Shown here piece by piece: positions 1-7,318 of a stretch of DNA of 8,745 nt; position 1 is the stretch's first letter, and each line of letters opens with the position of its first letter. The stretch comes from Actinomycetes bacterium. GTDB taxonomy: Bacteria > Actinomycetota > Actinomycetes > Actinomycetales > Microbacteriaceae. The notes under the pieces are model-generated. The model made no database searches. It was given only the letters and a program-made list of their open reading frames with translations, and had not been told where the DNA came from. The position numbers and the translations under genes are program-made. The stretch is taken from the NCBI GenBank assembly GCA_023457615.1, contig JAEWKY010000205.1:1-8745 (forward strand), in the 5' to 3' direction.

Positions 1-512
<512 letters not shown>

Positions 513-516
<4 letters not shown>

Positions 517-869
517 GCCGTGAGCTCCCGGTACTGGTCGGCGGTGAGCAGCTCGGGCAGCTCGGTGAAGCGCACCTTGATGAGCCAGGCCGAGCCCTCG
601 GGGTCGGCGTTGACGTCGGACGGGGAGTCGATGACGGCGTCGTTGCGCTCGACGACCTCGCCGTCGACGGGGGCGAACAGCTCGCCCACCGACTTCGTCG
701 ACTCGATCTCGCCGACGATCTTGCCCGCGGCGATCGTCGCGCCGACGGCCGGCAGGTCGACGTAGACCACGTCGCCCAGCTTCTCGGCGGCGTAGACGGT
801 GATGCCGACGGTCGCGACGTCGCCGTCGACCCGGACCCACTCGTGGTCCTTCGTGTAGTGCGTGGTCAT
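513..869 (-). CDS. gcvH: Glycine cleavage system H protein (lipoyl carrier)
   Basis: This 118-residue protein is the mobile lipoyl carrier that shuttles the aminomethyl group from P to T protein and is then reoxidised by L protein. The start MTTHYTKDHEWVRV is typical of the family. The lipoylation site lies in VGEIESTKSVGELFAPVDGE, with Lys59 as the expected lipoyl-lysine. The later stretch DSPSDVNADPEGSAWLIKV is also characteristic. It is slightly shorter than many GcvH proteins (about 125-130 residues), with the difference near the C-terminus. The ATG at 869-867 overlaps the gcvT stop by 4 bp (ATGA), and the 3' end overlaps gcvP in the same way, so all three proteins are probably translationally coupled. 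An AAGG ribosome site sits 7 nt before the ATG. Lipoyl attachment would need LipA/LipB or LplA encoded elsewhere. Confidence 0.97.
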
Positions 870-1927
870 GATCCTGCCTTCTTTCGCGAGTAGAACGGGA
901 GGGGGACGACGGTCGCCGGGACGGCGGTGCCGCGGACGTCGAGGGCGAGCTCGGTACCGAGCGCCGACGCGTCGGCGTCGACGTAGGCCATCGCGATCGG
1001 GTGCCCGAGGGTCGGCGAGAGCGCGCCCGAGGTCACCTCGCCCACGACGGCGTCGCCGCGGAGCACCGGGTAGCCGGCGCGACCCGCACGCCGGCCCTCG
1101 GAGGCGAGCCCGACGAGCACGCGCGCACCCGGGGTGCCGATGTCGGCGACGCGGCCGAGACCGGCCTCGCGCGGGCGGATGTCGCGCGTGAGCTCGTGCC
1201 CGTAGAGCGGCATCCCGGCCTCGAGGCGCAGGGTGTCGCGCGCGGCGAGTCCGCACGGCACGGCGCCCGCGGCGACGAGCGCGTTCCACAGGTCGGCGGC
1301 GCCCGGGTTGTCGACGTAGAGCTCGAAGCCGTCTTCGCCCGTGTAGCCGGTGCGGGCGACGAGGATCGGCCGGCCGCCCCAGGTCGTCTCGACGATGCCG
1401 TAGTACTTCAGGGCGGCCGGGTCGGCGTCGAGGCCGTCGAGCCGGCCGAGCACGTCGAGCGCGTCGGGGCCCTGGATCGCGACGAGCGCGCACGTGTCGG
1501 TCTCGTCGCCGATCGTCACCTCGAACCCCGCGGCGCGCGCCGTGAGCTCCGCGGCCACGATGTCGTGGTTGCCCGCGTTGGCGACGACCCAGTACTCCTC
1601 GTCGGCGAGCCGGTAGACGACGAGGTCGTCGAGGATGGCGCCGTCGTCGGTCAGCAGCAGCGAGTACTTCGCCCGGCCGTTCGCGATCGCCGAGGCGGTG
1701 CCGGCGAGCGCGGCGTCGAGGAACTCCGCCGCCTGCGGTCCTCCGACGAGGAACTCGGCCATGTGGCTGAGGTCGAAGAGCCCGGCGGCCGTGCGCACGG
1801 CCTCGTGCTCGGCCAGGTCGGAGCCGTAGCGCACCGGCATCCGCCATCCGCCGAAGTCGGTGAAGGAGGCACCCGCGGCCTCGTGCACCGCCTCGAGCGG
1901 CGACGGGCGGGACGTGGAATCGGACAC
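866..1927 (-). CDS. gcvT: Glycine cleavage system T protein (aminomethyltransferase)
   Basis: This 353-residue tetrahydrofolate-dependent aminomethyltransferase releases ammonia from the H-protein-bound aminomethyl group and forms 5,10-methylene-tetrahydrofolate. Visible family landmarks are FTDFGGWRMPVRY (22-34), GLFDLSHMAEF (49-59), ILDDLVVYR (98-106, containing the conserved catalytic Asp of the family), RTGYTGEDGFELYV (192-205), ARDTLRLEAGMPLYGHEL (229-246) and the C-terminal VGEVTSGALSPTLGHPIAMAYV. The start is a GTG at 1927-1925. A GGGAG ribosome site lies 6 nt upstream, and no alternative in-frame start fits the N-terminal homology. It is the first gene of the operon, directly downstream of the glycine riboswitch. 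Oddity: between GLGRV (to residue 260) and RVLVGL only 8 residues remain, where relatives usually have a longer stretch containing a D-F-[IV]-G-R-x-x-L motif. This is reported as a finding. Confidence 0.95.
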   Translation of the reverse strand: MSDSTSRPSPLEAVHEAAGASFTDFGGWRMPVRYGSDLAEHEAVRTAAGLFDLSHMAEFLVGGPQAAEFLDAALAGTASAIANGRAKYSLLLTDDGAILDDLVVYRLADEEYWVVANAGNHDIVAAELTARAAGFEVTIGDETDTCALVAIQGPDALDVLGRLDGLDADPAALKYYGIVETTWGGRPILVARTGYTGEDGFELYVDNPGAADLWNALVAAGAVPCGLAARDTLRLEAGMPLYGHELTRDIRPREAGLGRVADIGTPGARVLVGLASEGRRAGRAGYPVLRGDAVVGEVTSGALSPTLGHPIAMAYVDADASALGTELALDVRGTAVPATVVPLPFYSRKKAGS

Positions 1928-1955
1928 GGAGTTCTCCCGGTGGTCGGTGAACTCC
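1928..1955 (-). promoter_or_regulatory. Hairpin around the gcvT ribosome site (candidate riboswitch expression platform)
   Basis: On the minus strand, GGAGTTC (1955-1949) is fully complementary to GAACTCC (1934-1928), giving a 7-bp stem whose 3' arm ends one base before the GTG of gcvT. The 14-nt loop contains most of the GGGAG ribosome site (1938-1934). No U-run follows, so control by translation initiation is more plausible than transcription termination. The stem begins two bases after the presumed P1 closure of aptamer 2. The pairing is seen in the sequence; its regulatory role is inference. Confidence 0.5.
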
Positions 1956-1957
1956 CC

Positions 1958-2143
1958 CTCTGTTCATGGTGCCTGAGAGCTTCGCGACCGCTGCGTCGAC
2001 GGCAGCGGTGCTTTCACCTACGGCGGCCCGGGCTCGACCCGGGCTCTTTCCAGAGCGGCCTGGCGGATGCGGTACGTGTACCTGAGAGATTGGCGGGGAG
2101 GCTTGCTCCTTCGGTGCCCACCTGACGTGGGCTCTCCCGCACC
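1958..2143 (-). promoter_or_regulatory. Tandem glycine riboswitch (two aptamers) upstream of gcvT
   Basis: The minus-strand leader of gcvT contains two consecutive glycine aptamers. Aptamer 1 (2143-2071) closes with GGTGCG/CGTACC. It has a GCCCAC/GTGGGC stem, the near-invariant core CACCGAAGGAGCAA at 2116-2103, and CTCTCAGG at 2088-2081. After a linker of about 15 nt, aptamer 2 (2055-1958) closes with CTCTG/CAGAG. It contains a CCCGGG/CCCGGG stem, a diverged core CGCCGTAGGTGAAA (2025-2012), an additional 8-bp stem ACCGCTGC/GCAGCGGT (2009-1982) and CTCTCAGG at 1979-1972. This two-aptamer layout before gcvT is the classic arrangement, in which glycine binding turns on expression of the cleavage system. 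Exact helix ends are hand-drawn. Confidence 0.95.
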
Positions 2144-2173
2144 TGCTGCGGCCCGATCTTCGATTGTGCCCGT

Positions 2174-2179
2174 AGCCTA
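2174..2179 (-). promoter_or_regulatory. gcvTp: Candidate -10 box of the gcv operon promoter
   Basis: The minus strand has TAGGCT at 2179-2174, matching the TAnnnT pattern of actinobacterial housekeeping promoters. It would place the transcript start near 2167, about 24 nt before aptamer 1, so the whole riboswitch would be transcribed. No clear -35 element is visible. The same hexamer recurs as the candidate -10 of the small gene at 7466-7468. Confidence 0.45.
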
Positions 2180-2223
2180 ACGCGCCGCGACGTTCTCCCC
2201 TAGTAGCGGGGCGGCGGGCGCAG

Positions 2224-2229
2224 TACCCT
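2224..2229 (+). promoter_or_regulatory. Candidate -10 box for the membrane patatin gene
   Basis: TACCCT at 2224-2229 fits TAnnnT and lies 30 bases before the GTG. With six bases of spacing the transcript would start at A2236, giving a 24-nt leader that still includes the ribosome site. A second TAnnnT match, TAGCCT at 2173-2178, overlaps the gcv -10 box on the other strand and is a weaker alternative. No -35 box is recognisable. Confidence 0.35.
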
Positions 2230-2247
2230 CTCGCCAACGACCCTGGC

Positions 2248-2255
2248 AGGGAGGG
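2248..2255 (+). promoter_or_regulatory. Ribosome binding site that fixes the GTG start of the patatin gene
   Basis: AGGGAGGG ends four bases before the GTG at 2260-2262 (GGAGG ends five bases before). It is a strong match to the anti-Shine-Dalgarno sequence and the reason for choosing this GTG over later in-frame starts. Confidence 0.75.
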
Positions 2256-2259
2256 CACC

Positions 2260-5200
2260 GTGACCACCCCCGACGTCCCCATCGTCCCGTCGAGCGCGCG
2301 CGAGCGCGTCGCCGCGTTCCAGGCCCGCTTCGCGCAGTGGCGCGTCGTCCGCGCCCTGCGCCGCGCGCTCCTCGTCGCGAGCCCCGTGCTCGTCGTCTTC
2401 ACGGCGCTCGGCTTCTCCGAGGCGGATCGGATCGGCGCCCAGCTGCCGGGGCTCGAGGGCGAGACGATGTCGATCTCCTCGATGATCGGGCCGCTCTCCT
2501 TCTTTCAGCGGGCCACCTGGTCGGCCTGGGACGGCTCGAACGATCTCGCCGTTCCCTCCGGGGCGCTCGAGGCCCACGTGGCGATCGACTGGCCCTTCAT
2601 GCTGGCCTACGGAGTACTCGCCGCGGCGGCGGTCACCCGATGGCTCCGGGGCAGGATCGCCGTCGCCGGGGTCGCCCTGCTCGGCGCGCTGCTGCTCGTC
2701 GACTTCGCGGAGAACCTGCTGCTCCGCCGCGCGGCGGACGCGCTCGACGCGGTCGCGGCAGGCGGCGTGTTCCCCGCCGGCCTGGGCGCCGTTCTCGGCA
2801 TCGTCGAGTGCGCCAAGTTCGGCCTGACCGCCGTCCTCCTCGTGCTGCTCGTCTTCCAGGCGGACTTCCGCCACGACATCGCGTCTTCCGTGAAGCGCAC
2901 GGCCGCCGCGGTGTACGCGCAGCGCCTGTCGGTCGTCGTCGTCGCCCTGTTCGCCGCCCTCGCGCTGCTCCCGCCGTTCCACGAGCTGCTCGAGCAGCTG
3001 CCGGAGGTCGTGCGGGCGTGGACCTCGCGCTCGGACGACGGCTGGGCCGGCGGGCACATCGGCGCCGCCGCGATCACGGTGGCGTTCTTCGCGGTCGTCG
3101 CGTTCGTGATCGGCCGGAAGCGGTCGGCGCTCTACTGGGAGGTCTACGTCTACGGCCTGGGAAGCGGCGGCACCGCGCGCAGCTACCGCCCCGTCGGCCC
3201 GACGACCAGCGTGCTCGAGGAGCGTCGCACCTGGCCGGGCCGCACCCGGTACGCACTGTGGCTGTCGCCGGTCGTCGTGCTGCCGCTCGCGGGCGGCGTC
3301 GCGATCGCCACGGGAGGCCAGGTCGACGCGGGGCGGATGGCGCTGCTCCTCGGTCTGCTGCTCGGGGTCGTCGTCGCGTCCGCCCTGCTCGAACGGCGGC
3401 TGCGGCGCCACCCGCGGCGGCTGGGGCACGCGGTGACGGGCTCTCCGGCACGTCGGCTCCGCCTCGCCCGCGACGTCGTGCTGACCGGGGATGTGCTCGC
3501 GGGGCTCGCGATCGCAGCCGGCCTCCTCGGGATCGCGCGCGCGATCACCTCGGCGATCATCGTCGACGCCACGACCGCGTTCCCCGGAGGCGTGCCGCAG
3601 TGGATCGTCGCGGGCCTCGTGCTGCTCGCGATCCTCGCGACGTGGGGAAGCACGCTCATCCCGAAGCCGACGGCGCCGCGTCGTCCCGCCGACCGCCTCG
3701 TGGAGGCGACCGACCGCGGCCCGGTCCGGCAGCTCGTCGTCGAGCTCGATCCGTCGACCATCACCCGCCACCCGACGCCCGCCGGCTTCGCGTTCGCGGC
3801 GATCGCGACCGCGCTGTCGGTCGTGCTGCTCCTCTGTCTGCTGCTCTGGCCGCTCGGCATCGGCCCCGTGCTCGGTGTCGTCGCCGTCGCGGTCGGGGCC
3901 CTGGGGTCGATCACGACGGTCCTCGGCGTCGTGTCGCTGTTCCTCCGGCAGCGCCGCCCGCTCGCGATCTTCGAGCTGCTCGGCCTGCGCTCCGATCCGA
4001 TCCTGATCCTGCTCGTCGTGCTCCCGCTCGCGGTGACGCAGATCGCCGGCCCCCCGGAGCTCCACGCCGTCGACCGGATCGCGCCGGACACCGCGCCGCC
4101 CGCCGAGCGCACCGACCTGGCCTCGGCCTTCGGCACCTGGCTGGCCGAGATGGAGGACGCCGGCTGCGTCGACGACGGCGTCGTGCCGCTCGTGCTCGTC
4201 GCGGCCGAGGGAGGGGGCATCCGGGCCGCCGCGTGGACGGATGCCGTGCTCGCGCAGCTCGCGACCGCGGGCGAGTGCGCGTCGAGGTCGGTCTTCCTCT
4301 CCTCCGGCGTGAGCGGCGGCGCCGTCGGTCTCGCGCTCGCGGCGACGACCGCCCCGAGCTGGCCGGACGAGGGCGGGGGCGCGCTCTCGGGGTCGCGTCC
4401 GTACGCCGACGAGCTCCGCGAGCGCGTCTCCGAGCTGAGCGAGGCCGGCACGCTGCCGGGAGCCGTCGCGGGTCTCGTCGTGAGCGATCCGTTCGCCTCG
4501 ATGAGCGGCATCCGCCTGGCGACGAGCGAGAACGGATCGCGCGCGCGCTGGCGCGACCGCGCGACGCTCATCGAGCAGTCCTGGCGGGAGGCGTCGGACT
4601 CGCTCGGTGAGCTCTGGGACGACTCGCCGTCGGCGCCCACCGGCTACGTCGTGCTGAACTCGACGGACATCCTGTCCGGATGCCGGGTCTCGGTGAGCCA
4701 GCTCGACCTCGGCACGGGCTCCTCGGGCTGGACGACCGACCGCGACCCCGCGATCCCGCGCTGCGACCAGGGACTCGACGGACCGCCGCTGACGATCGAC
4801 CTGATCGAGATGTACCGCGCCCAGGGGTGCGCCTTCGGGGCGGACTGGGCCACGGCCGCGATGCTGTCCGCCCGATTCCCCGTCGTGACGCCCGGCGGGG
4901 TCATCGACGTCGCGACGGCGTGCGCGCGCGACGGGGGCGACGCGGCGCTCGACGAGCCGCGACCGCGCCTCCACCTCGTCGACGGCGGCTACGCCGAGAA
5001 CTCCGGGATCGGCCTGCTGGCCGACGTGGCGCCCGCACTCGGCCAGCTCGTGCGCGCGCACAACACGGGCGTGGTCGAGGTGCCGGAGGGGGCGGAGGCC
5101 GACGCCGCGGCCCCGCCGCTCGTCGTGCCGTACGTGCTGTACATCCAGAACTCGCCCGGCGCGGACCTCTTCCCGCCGCGTCGCGACGCGATCGCCGAGC

Positions 5201-5619
5201 TCACGGTGCCGCTCGCGGGATGGGGGACCCGCGAGAACCAGAACTCGACGGCGACCTGGCTGCAGCGCGTGGTCAACGGGCTCGGCGCGGTGTGCCCCGA
5301 ACCCGTGCCCGCGACCGAACCCGTGCCCGCGACCGAGCCCGCCACGACCACGGCCTGCGGTGCCGACCGACGCATCCCGCAGCGGGGGTCCCCGGTGGTC
5401 GTCGCCGGCATCCCGACGGCTCCGTCGGCCGTGATCCCGCTCGGCTGGGCGCTCTCGGACTCGACGCTCGATCGGATGTTCCAGCTCGCGGAGGACGAGG
5501 CCGCGGGCTGCGAGGCCCCGCGGTGGAGCGACTACTCGTGCCTGGCCGCTCTCCTCGACCGGGTCACTCCGGGCGAGTCGCGGCCCGACGGACTGCCGCC
5601 GCGCCCCGAGTCCCGCTAG
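2260..5619 (+). CDS. Polytopic membrane protein with C-terminal patatin-like phospholipase domain
   Basis: The protein has 1119 residues. Residues 1-596 hold about 13 predicted transmembrane helices, roughly at 32-52, 111-127, 132-150, 174-200, 222-240, 268-285, 332-351, 357-377, 410-435, 447-464, 509-530, 533-562 and 579-596. Residues about 600-1119 are soluble and carry the patatin signature in the right order: an oxyanion-hole loop EGGGIRA (650-656), the nucleophile elbow GVSGG with Ser685, and DGGYAENSG with catalytic Asp908. Patatin domains are Ser-Asp dyad lipid acyl hydrolases, so a lipase or phospholipase activity at the membrane is likely; the substrate is unknown. Arg/Lys-rich loops fall after even-numbered helices, which puts the N-terminus inside and the lipase domain outside. 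The soluble part has ten cysteines (636, 673, 808, 835, 857, 888, 1012, 1033, 1084, 1094), compatible with disulfides. It is followed by a lipoprotein gene on the same strand. Confidence 0.85.
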   Translation: MTTPDVPIVPSSARERVAAFQARFAQWRVVRALRRALLVASPVLVVFTALGFSEADRIGAQLPGLEGETMSISSMIGPLSFFQRATWSAWDGSNDLAVPSGALEAHVAIDWPFMLAYGVLAAAAVTRWLRGRIAVAGVALLGALLLVDFAENLLLRRAADALDAVAAGGVFPAGLGAVLGIVECAKFGLTAVLLVLLVFQADFRHDIASSVKRTAAAVYAQRLSVVVVALFAALALLPPFHELLEQLPEVVRAWTSRSDDGWAGGHIGAAAITVAFFAVVAFVIGRKRSALYWEVYVYGLGSGGTARSYRPVGPTTSVLEERRTWPGRTRYALWLSPVVVLPLAGGVAIATGGQVDAGRMALLLGLLLGVVVASALLERRLRRHPRRLGHAVTGSPARRLRLARDVVLTGDVLAGLAIAAGLLGIARAITSAIIVDATTAFPGGVPQWIVAGLVLLAILATWGSTLIPKPTAPRRPADRLVEATDRGPVRQLVVELDPSTITRHPTPAGFAFAAIATALSVVLLLCLLLWPLGIGPVLGVVAVAVGALGSITTVLGVVSLFLRQRRPLAIFELLGLRSDPILILLVVLPLAVTQIAGPPELHAVDRIAPDTAPPAERTDLASAFGTWLAEMEDAGCVDDGVVPLVLVAAEGGGIRAAAWTDAVLAQLATAGECASRSVFLSSGVSGGAVGLALAATTAPSWPDEGGGALSGSRPYADELRERVSELSEAGTLPGAVAGLVVSDPFASMSGIRLATSENGSRARWRDRATLIEQSWREASDSLGELWDDSPSAPTGYVVLNSTDILSGCRVSVSQLDLGTGSSGWTTDRDPAIPRCDQGLDGPPLTIDLIEMYRAQGCAFGADWATAAMLSARFPVVTPGGVIDVATACARDGGDAALDEPRPRLHLVDGGYAENSGIGLLADVAPALGQLVRAHNTGVVEVPEGAEADAAAPPLVVPYVLYIQNSPGADLFPPRRDAIAELTVPLAGWGTRENQNSTATWLQRVVNGLGAVCPEPVPATEPVPATEPATTTACGADRRIPQRGSPVVVAGIPTAPSAVIPLGWALSDSTLDRMFQLAEDEAAGCEAPRWSDYSCLAALLDRVTPGESRPDGLPPRPESR
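5299..5334 (+). repeat. Two perfect 18-bp tandem repeats inside the patatin gene
   Basis: The unit gaacccgtgcccgcgacc occurs twice in a row and is followed by the start of a third, diverged copy (gagccc). It encodes EPVPAT twice (residues 1014-1025), then EPATTT. The Pro/Thr-rich stretch sits exactly between Cys1012 and Cys1033, so it may be a flexible, possibly disulfide-bounded loop. Being in multiples of three, copy-number change by slippage would keep the frame. Confidence 0.9.
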
Positions 5620-5620
5620 C

Positions 5621-5666
5621 CCGGCCGGCGAGCGCGCGTCAAGACCCCGCGACGCGCGACGGCCGG
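5621..5666 (+). terminator. Strong GC-rich hairpin between the patatin and lipoprotein genes
   Basis: CCGGCC (5621-5626) pairs with GGCCGG (5661-5666), and inside it CGCGCGTC (5633-5640) pairs with GACGCGCG (5651-5658) around a 10-nt loop. The structure begins one base after the patatin stop codon and ends 16 bases before the next start. There is no T-run, so it is either a U-less terminator of the kind proposed in high-GC bacteria, a partial attenuator, or a 3'-end stability element. The pairing is seen; the role is inferred. Confidence 0.45.
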
Positions 5667-5682
5667 ATGCTGGGATGGCGCC

Positions 5683-7311
5683 ATGGGGATGCGACGATCC
5701 GTCCTGCTCGCCGCGGTCGCGGCCGGAGCGCTCGGCCTCACCGCGTGCGTCGGCGGCGAGCCGTCGCCGTCGTCGGTGGCGGCCGAGTTCACGACGCCGA
5801 TCGAGCCCGCCTGGACCGCCGACATCCCGGGCCTCTTCGGCGAGCCTGTGCTGCGGGACGGCGTCGTGCTCGCCTACGCCGACGACGAGGAGGTCGGGAT
5901 GCGGCTCGTCGCCCTCGACCTCGAGACCGGCGAGCCGCTGTGGGAGCACACGGCCTCGCCGGGCGGTGCGTACTCCAACCCCATCCTCACGAGCGTCTAC
6001 GCGGCGAGTCGGCCGTACCCGCTGCCGACGCTGCGGCCGACGGTGTTCGAGGCCGGGGAAGGCGAGGATGCCGCGCTCGCCGTGGTCTTCACTGAGCGCG
6101 ACATCGAGATGGAGAGCATCCGACCCGACGACCTGCTGCGCGTCGTCGACCTGCACTCGGGCGAGGAGCTCGAGGTGACGTTGCCCGACGTCGATCCCGA
6201 CGACTTCACGTACGCGCCCGTCGGCATCCAGCGCGACGACGGCGAGCTCTACGCCAACTTCTACACCCCCGCGCGCACGTGCGACGGGCTGATCTGCTGG
6301 GCGGCCGAGGACCCGGACACGACGAACGGCTACTCGCTCGTGACCCTCGACCCGGCAACGCTCGAGCTGCGGATCGAGGGCGGCTTCCTGCCCGACTCCG
6401 ACGATCCGCTGAGCCCCGACTACGGCATGGAGTACGTGAGCGTCGCGACCGACGACGACTTCGACCTCGTGCGGTTCGTCGACGGCGAGGAGGTGTGGCG
6501 GCATCCCACGGACGAGCTCTTCGGCGTCGAGCGCACGTCGCTGCCCGACTTCGGCGGGGTGACCGAGCTCGGCGACCTCGTGCTCGTGCAGGGCTACCAG
6601 GCGATGCGCGAGACGCTCGACCGGGTGCACACCTACGACCTCGACTTCGTCACGTCGCGCACGCTCGCCGCCCTCGACGCGGAGACCGGCGACGTCGTGT
6701 GGCGGCTCGAGGGCGGCGACATGCTCTGCTACGCCGCCTACGACGGCCCGCCGCCCGCCGACGCCGAGAGCATCCCGATCTGCCACGCCACGGGCGGCTC
6801 GTTCGTGTACGACCTCGTCGCCGAGGACTTCGCCGAGCAGGTCGAGCCCGAGGCCTCGATCGCGCAGCTCGACGTCGCGACGGGCGAGCTCGGCTGGGAG
6901 TCGGAGGGCGCGGGCGTCGTGTCCCTCGCGCAGGCCGGCAACCTGCTCGACGTCGCCTACTCGTCGCGCGGAGACCTCGCCCTGGTCGACCGCGACGACG
7001 AGACGGGTCTCGTCGACCTCCGCGACGGCGCCTGGTACCCGCTGCCGACCGAGGGCGACGTCGTGCGGGCCTGCCAGGCTGAGCGCGACGACGTCGAGCT
7101 CGACTTCGAGGGCTCCTCGTTCGCGTCGGGCCAGAACCCGATCACGACCGGCTACCCCGCGGGCTGGCGCCACTTCCCGTGCGACGAGGAGGGCGGCGAG
7201 ATCGACGGCTGGTCGAGGGGCGCCGTGCGGGTCGCGGGCTACCGCGATCCGGGGGTCCCGGGCACCGCCGTGATCGTCGAGGGCGGCGCGCTCGTCGGCT
7301 TCGAGCTCTGA
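5683..7311 (+). CDS. Secreted lipoprotein with PQQ-like beta-propeller repeats
   Basis: The protein has 542 residues. The N-terminus MGMRRSVLLAAVAAGALGLTAC is a lipoprotein signal peptide with lipobox LTAC and lipidated Cys22, so the mature protein is anchored on the outer face of the membrane. Several blades match the PQQ/quinoprotein-like repeat: RLVALDLETGEPLWEH (74-89), SLVTLDPATLEL (218-229), LAALDAETGDVVWRLEGG (328-345) and IAQLDVATGELGWESEG (393-409). The repeats suggest a beta-propeller; such folds often act as binding scaffolds, and no quinone-dependent active site can be shown here. The mature protein is very acidic and has six further cysteines (200, 205, 349, 367, 464, 500). The ribosome site is weak (GGGATGG). 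ATG 5683 was chosen, and ATG 5689 two codons later is almost equivalent. It probably shares a transcript with the patatin gene, subject to the intervening hairpin. Function unknown. Confidence 0.85.
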   Translation: MGMRRSVLLAAVAAGALGLTACVGGEPSPSSVAAEFTTPIEPAWTADIPGLFGEPVLRDGVVLAYADDEEVGMRLVALDLETGEPLWEHTASPGGAYSNPILTSVYAASRPYPLPTLRPTVFEAGEGEDAALAVVFTERDIEMESIRPDDLLRVVDLHSGEELEVTLPDVDPDDFTYAPVGIQRDDGELYANFYTPARTCDGLICWAAEDPDTTNGYSLVTLDPATLELRIEGGFLPDSDDPLSPDYGMEYVSVATDDDFDLVRFVDGEEVWRHPTDELFGVERTSLPDFGGVTELGDLVLVQGYQAMRETLDRVHTYDLDFVTSRTLAALDAETGDVVWRLEGGDMLCYAAYDGPPPADAESIPICHATGGSFVYDLVAEDFAEQVEPEASIAQLDVATGELGWESEGAGVVSLAQAGNLLDVAYSSRGDLALVDRDDETGLVDLRDGAWYPLPTEGDVVRACQAERDDVELDFEGSSFASGQNPITTGYPAGWRHFPCDEEGGEIDGWSRGAVRVAGYRDPGVPGTAVIVEGGALVGFEL

Positions 7312-7318
7312 CCGCCGG

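Noticed and set aside
1001..2125. A plus-strand frame of 374 codons opposite gcvT and the riboswitch
   Set aside because: It is antisense to a clearly recognisable gene and a structured leader, its composition is charged and repetitive, and no motif is seen.
3183..4640. A minus-strand frame of 485 codons inside the patatin gene
   Set aside because: It is Ser/Arg/Thr/Pro-rich with no hydrophobic core or motif, as expected from the complement of a GC-biased gene.
2200..7173. A minus-strand frame open for about 1650 codons opposite the patatin and lipoprotein genes
   Set aside because: Its product is dominated by Arg, Ala, Gly, Glu and Asp in low-complexity runs, without domains or membrane segments. 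It is the mirror of third-position G/C bias in the two real plus-strand genes, and it crosses unrelated genes.
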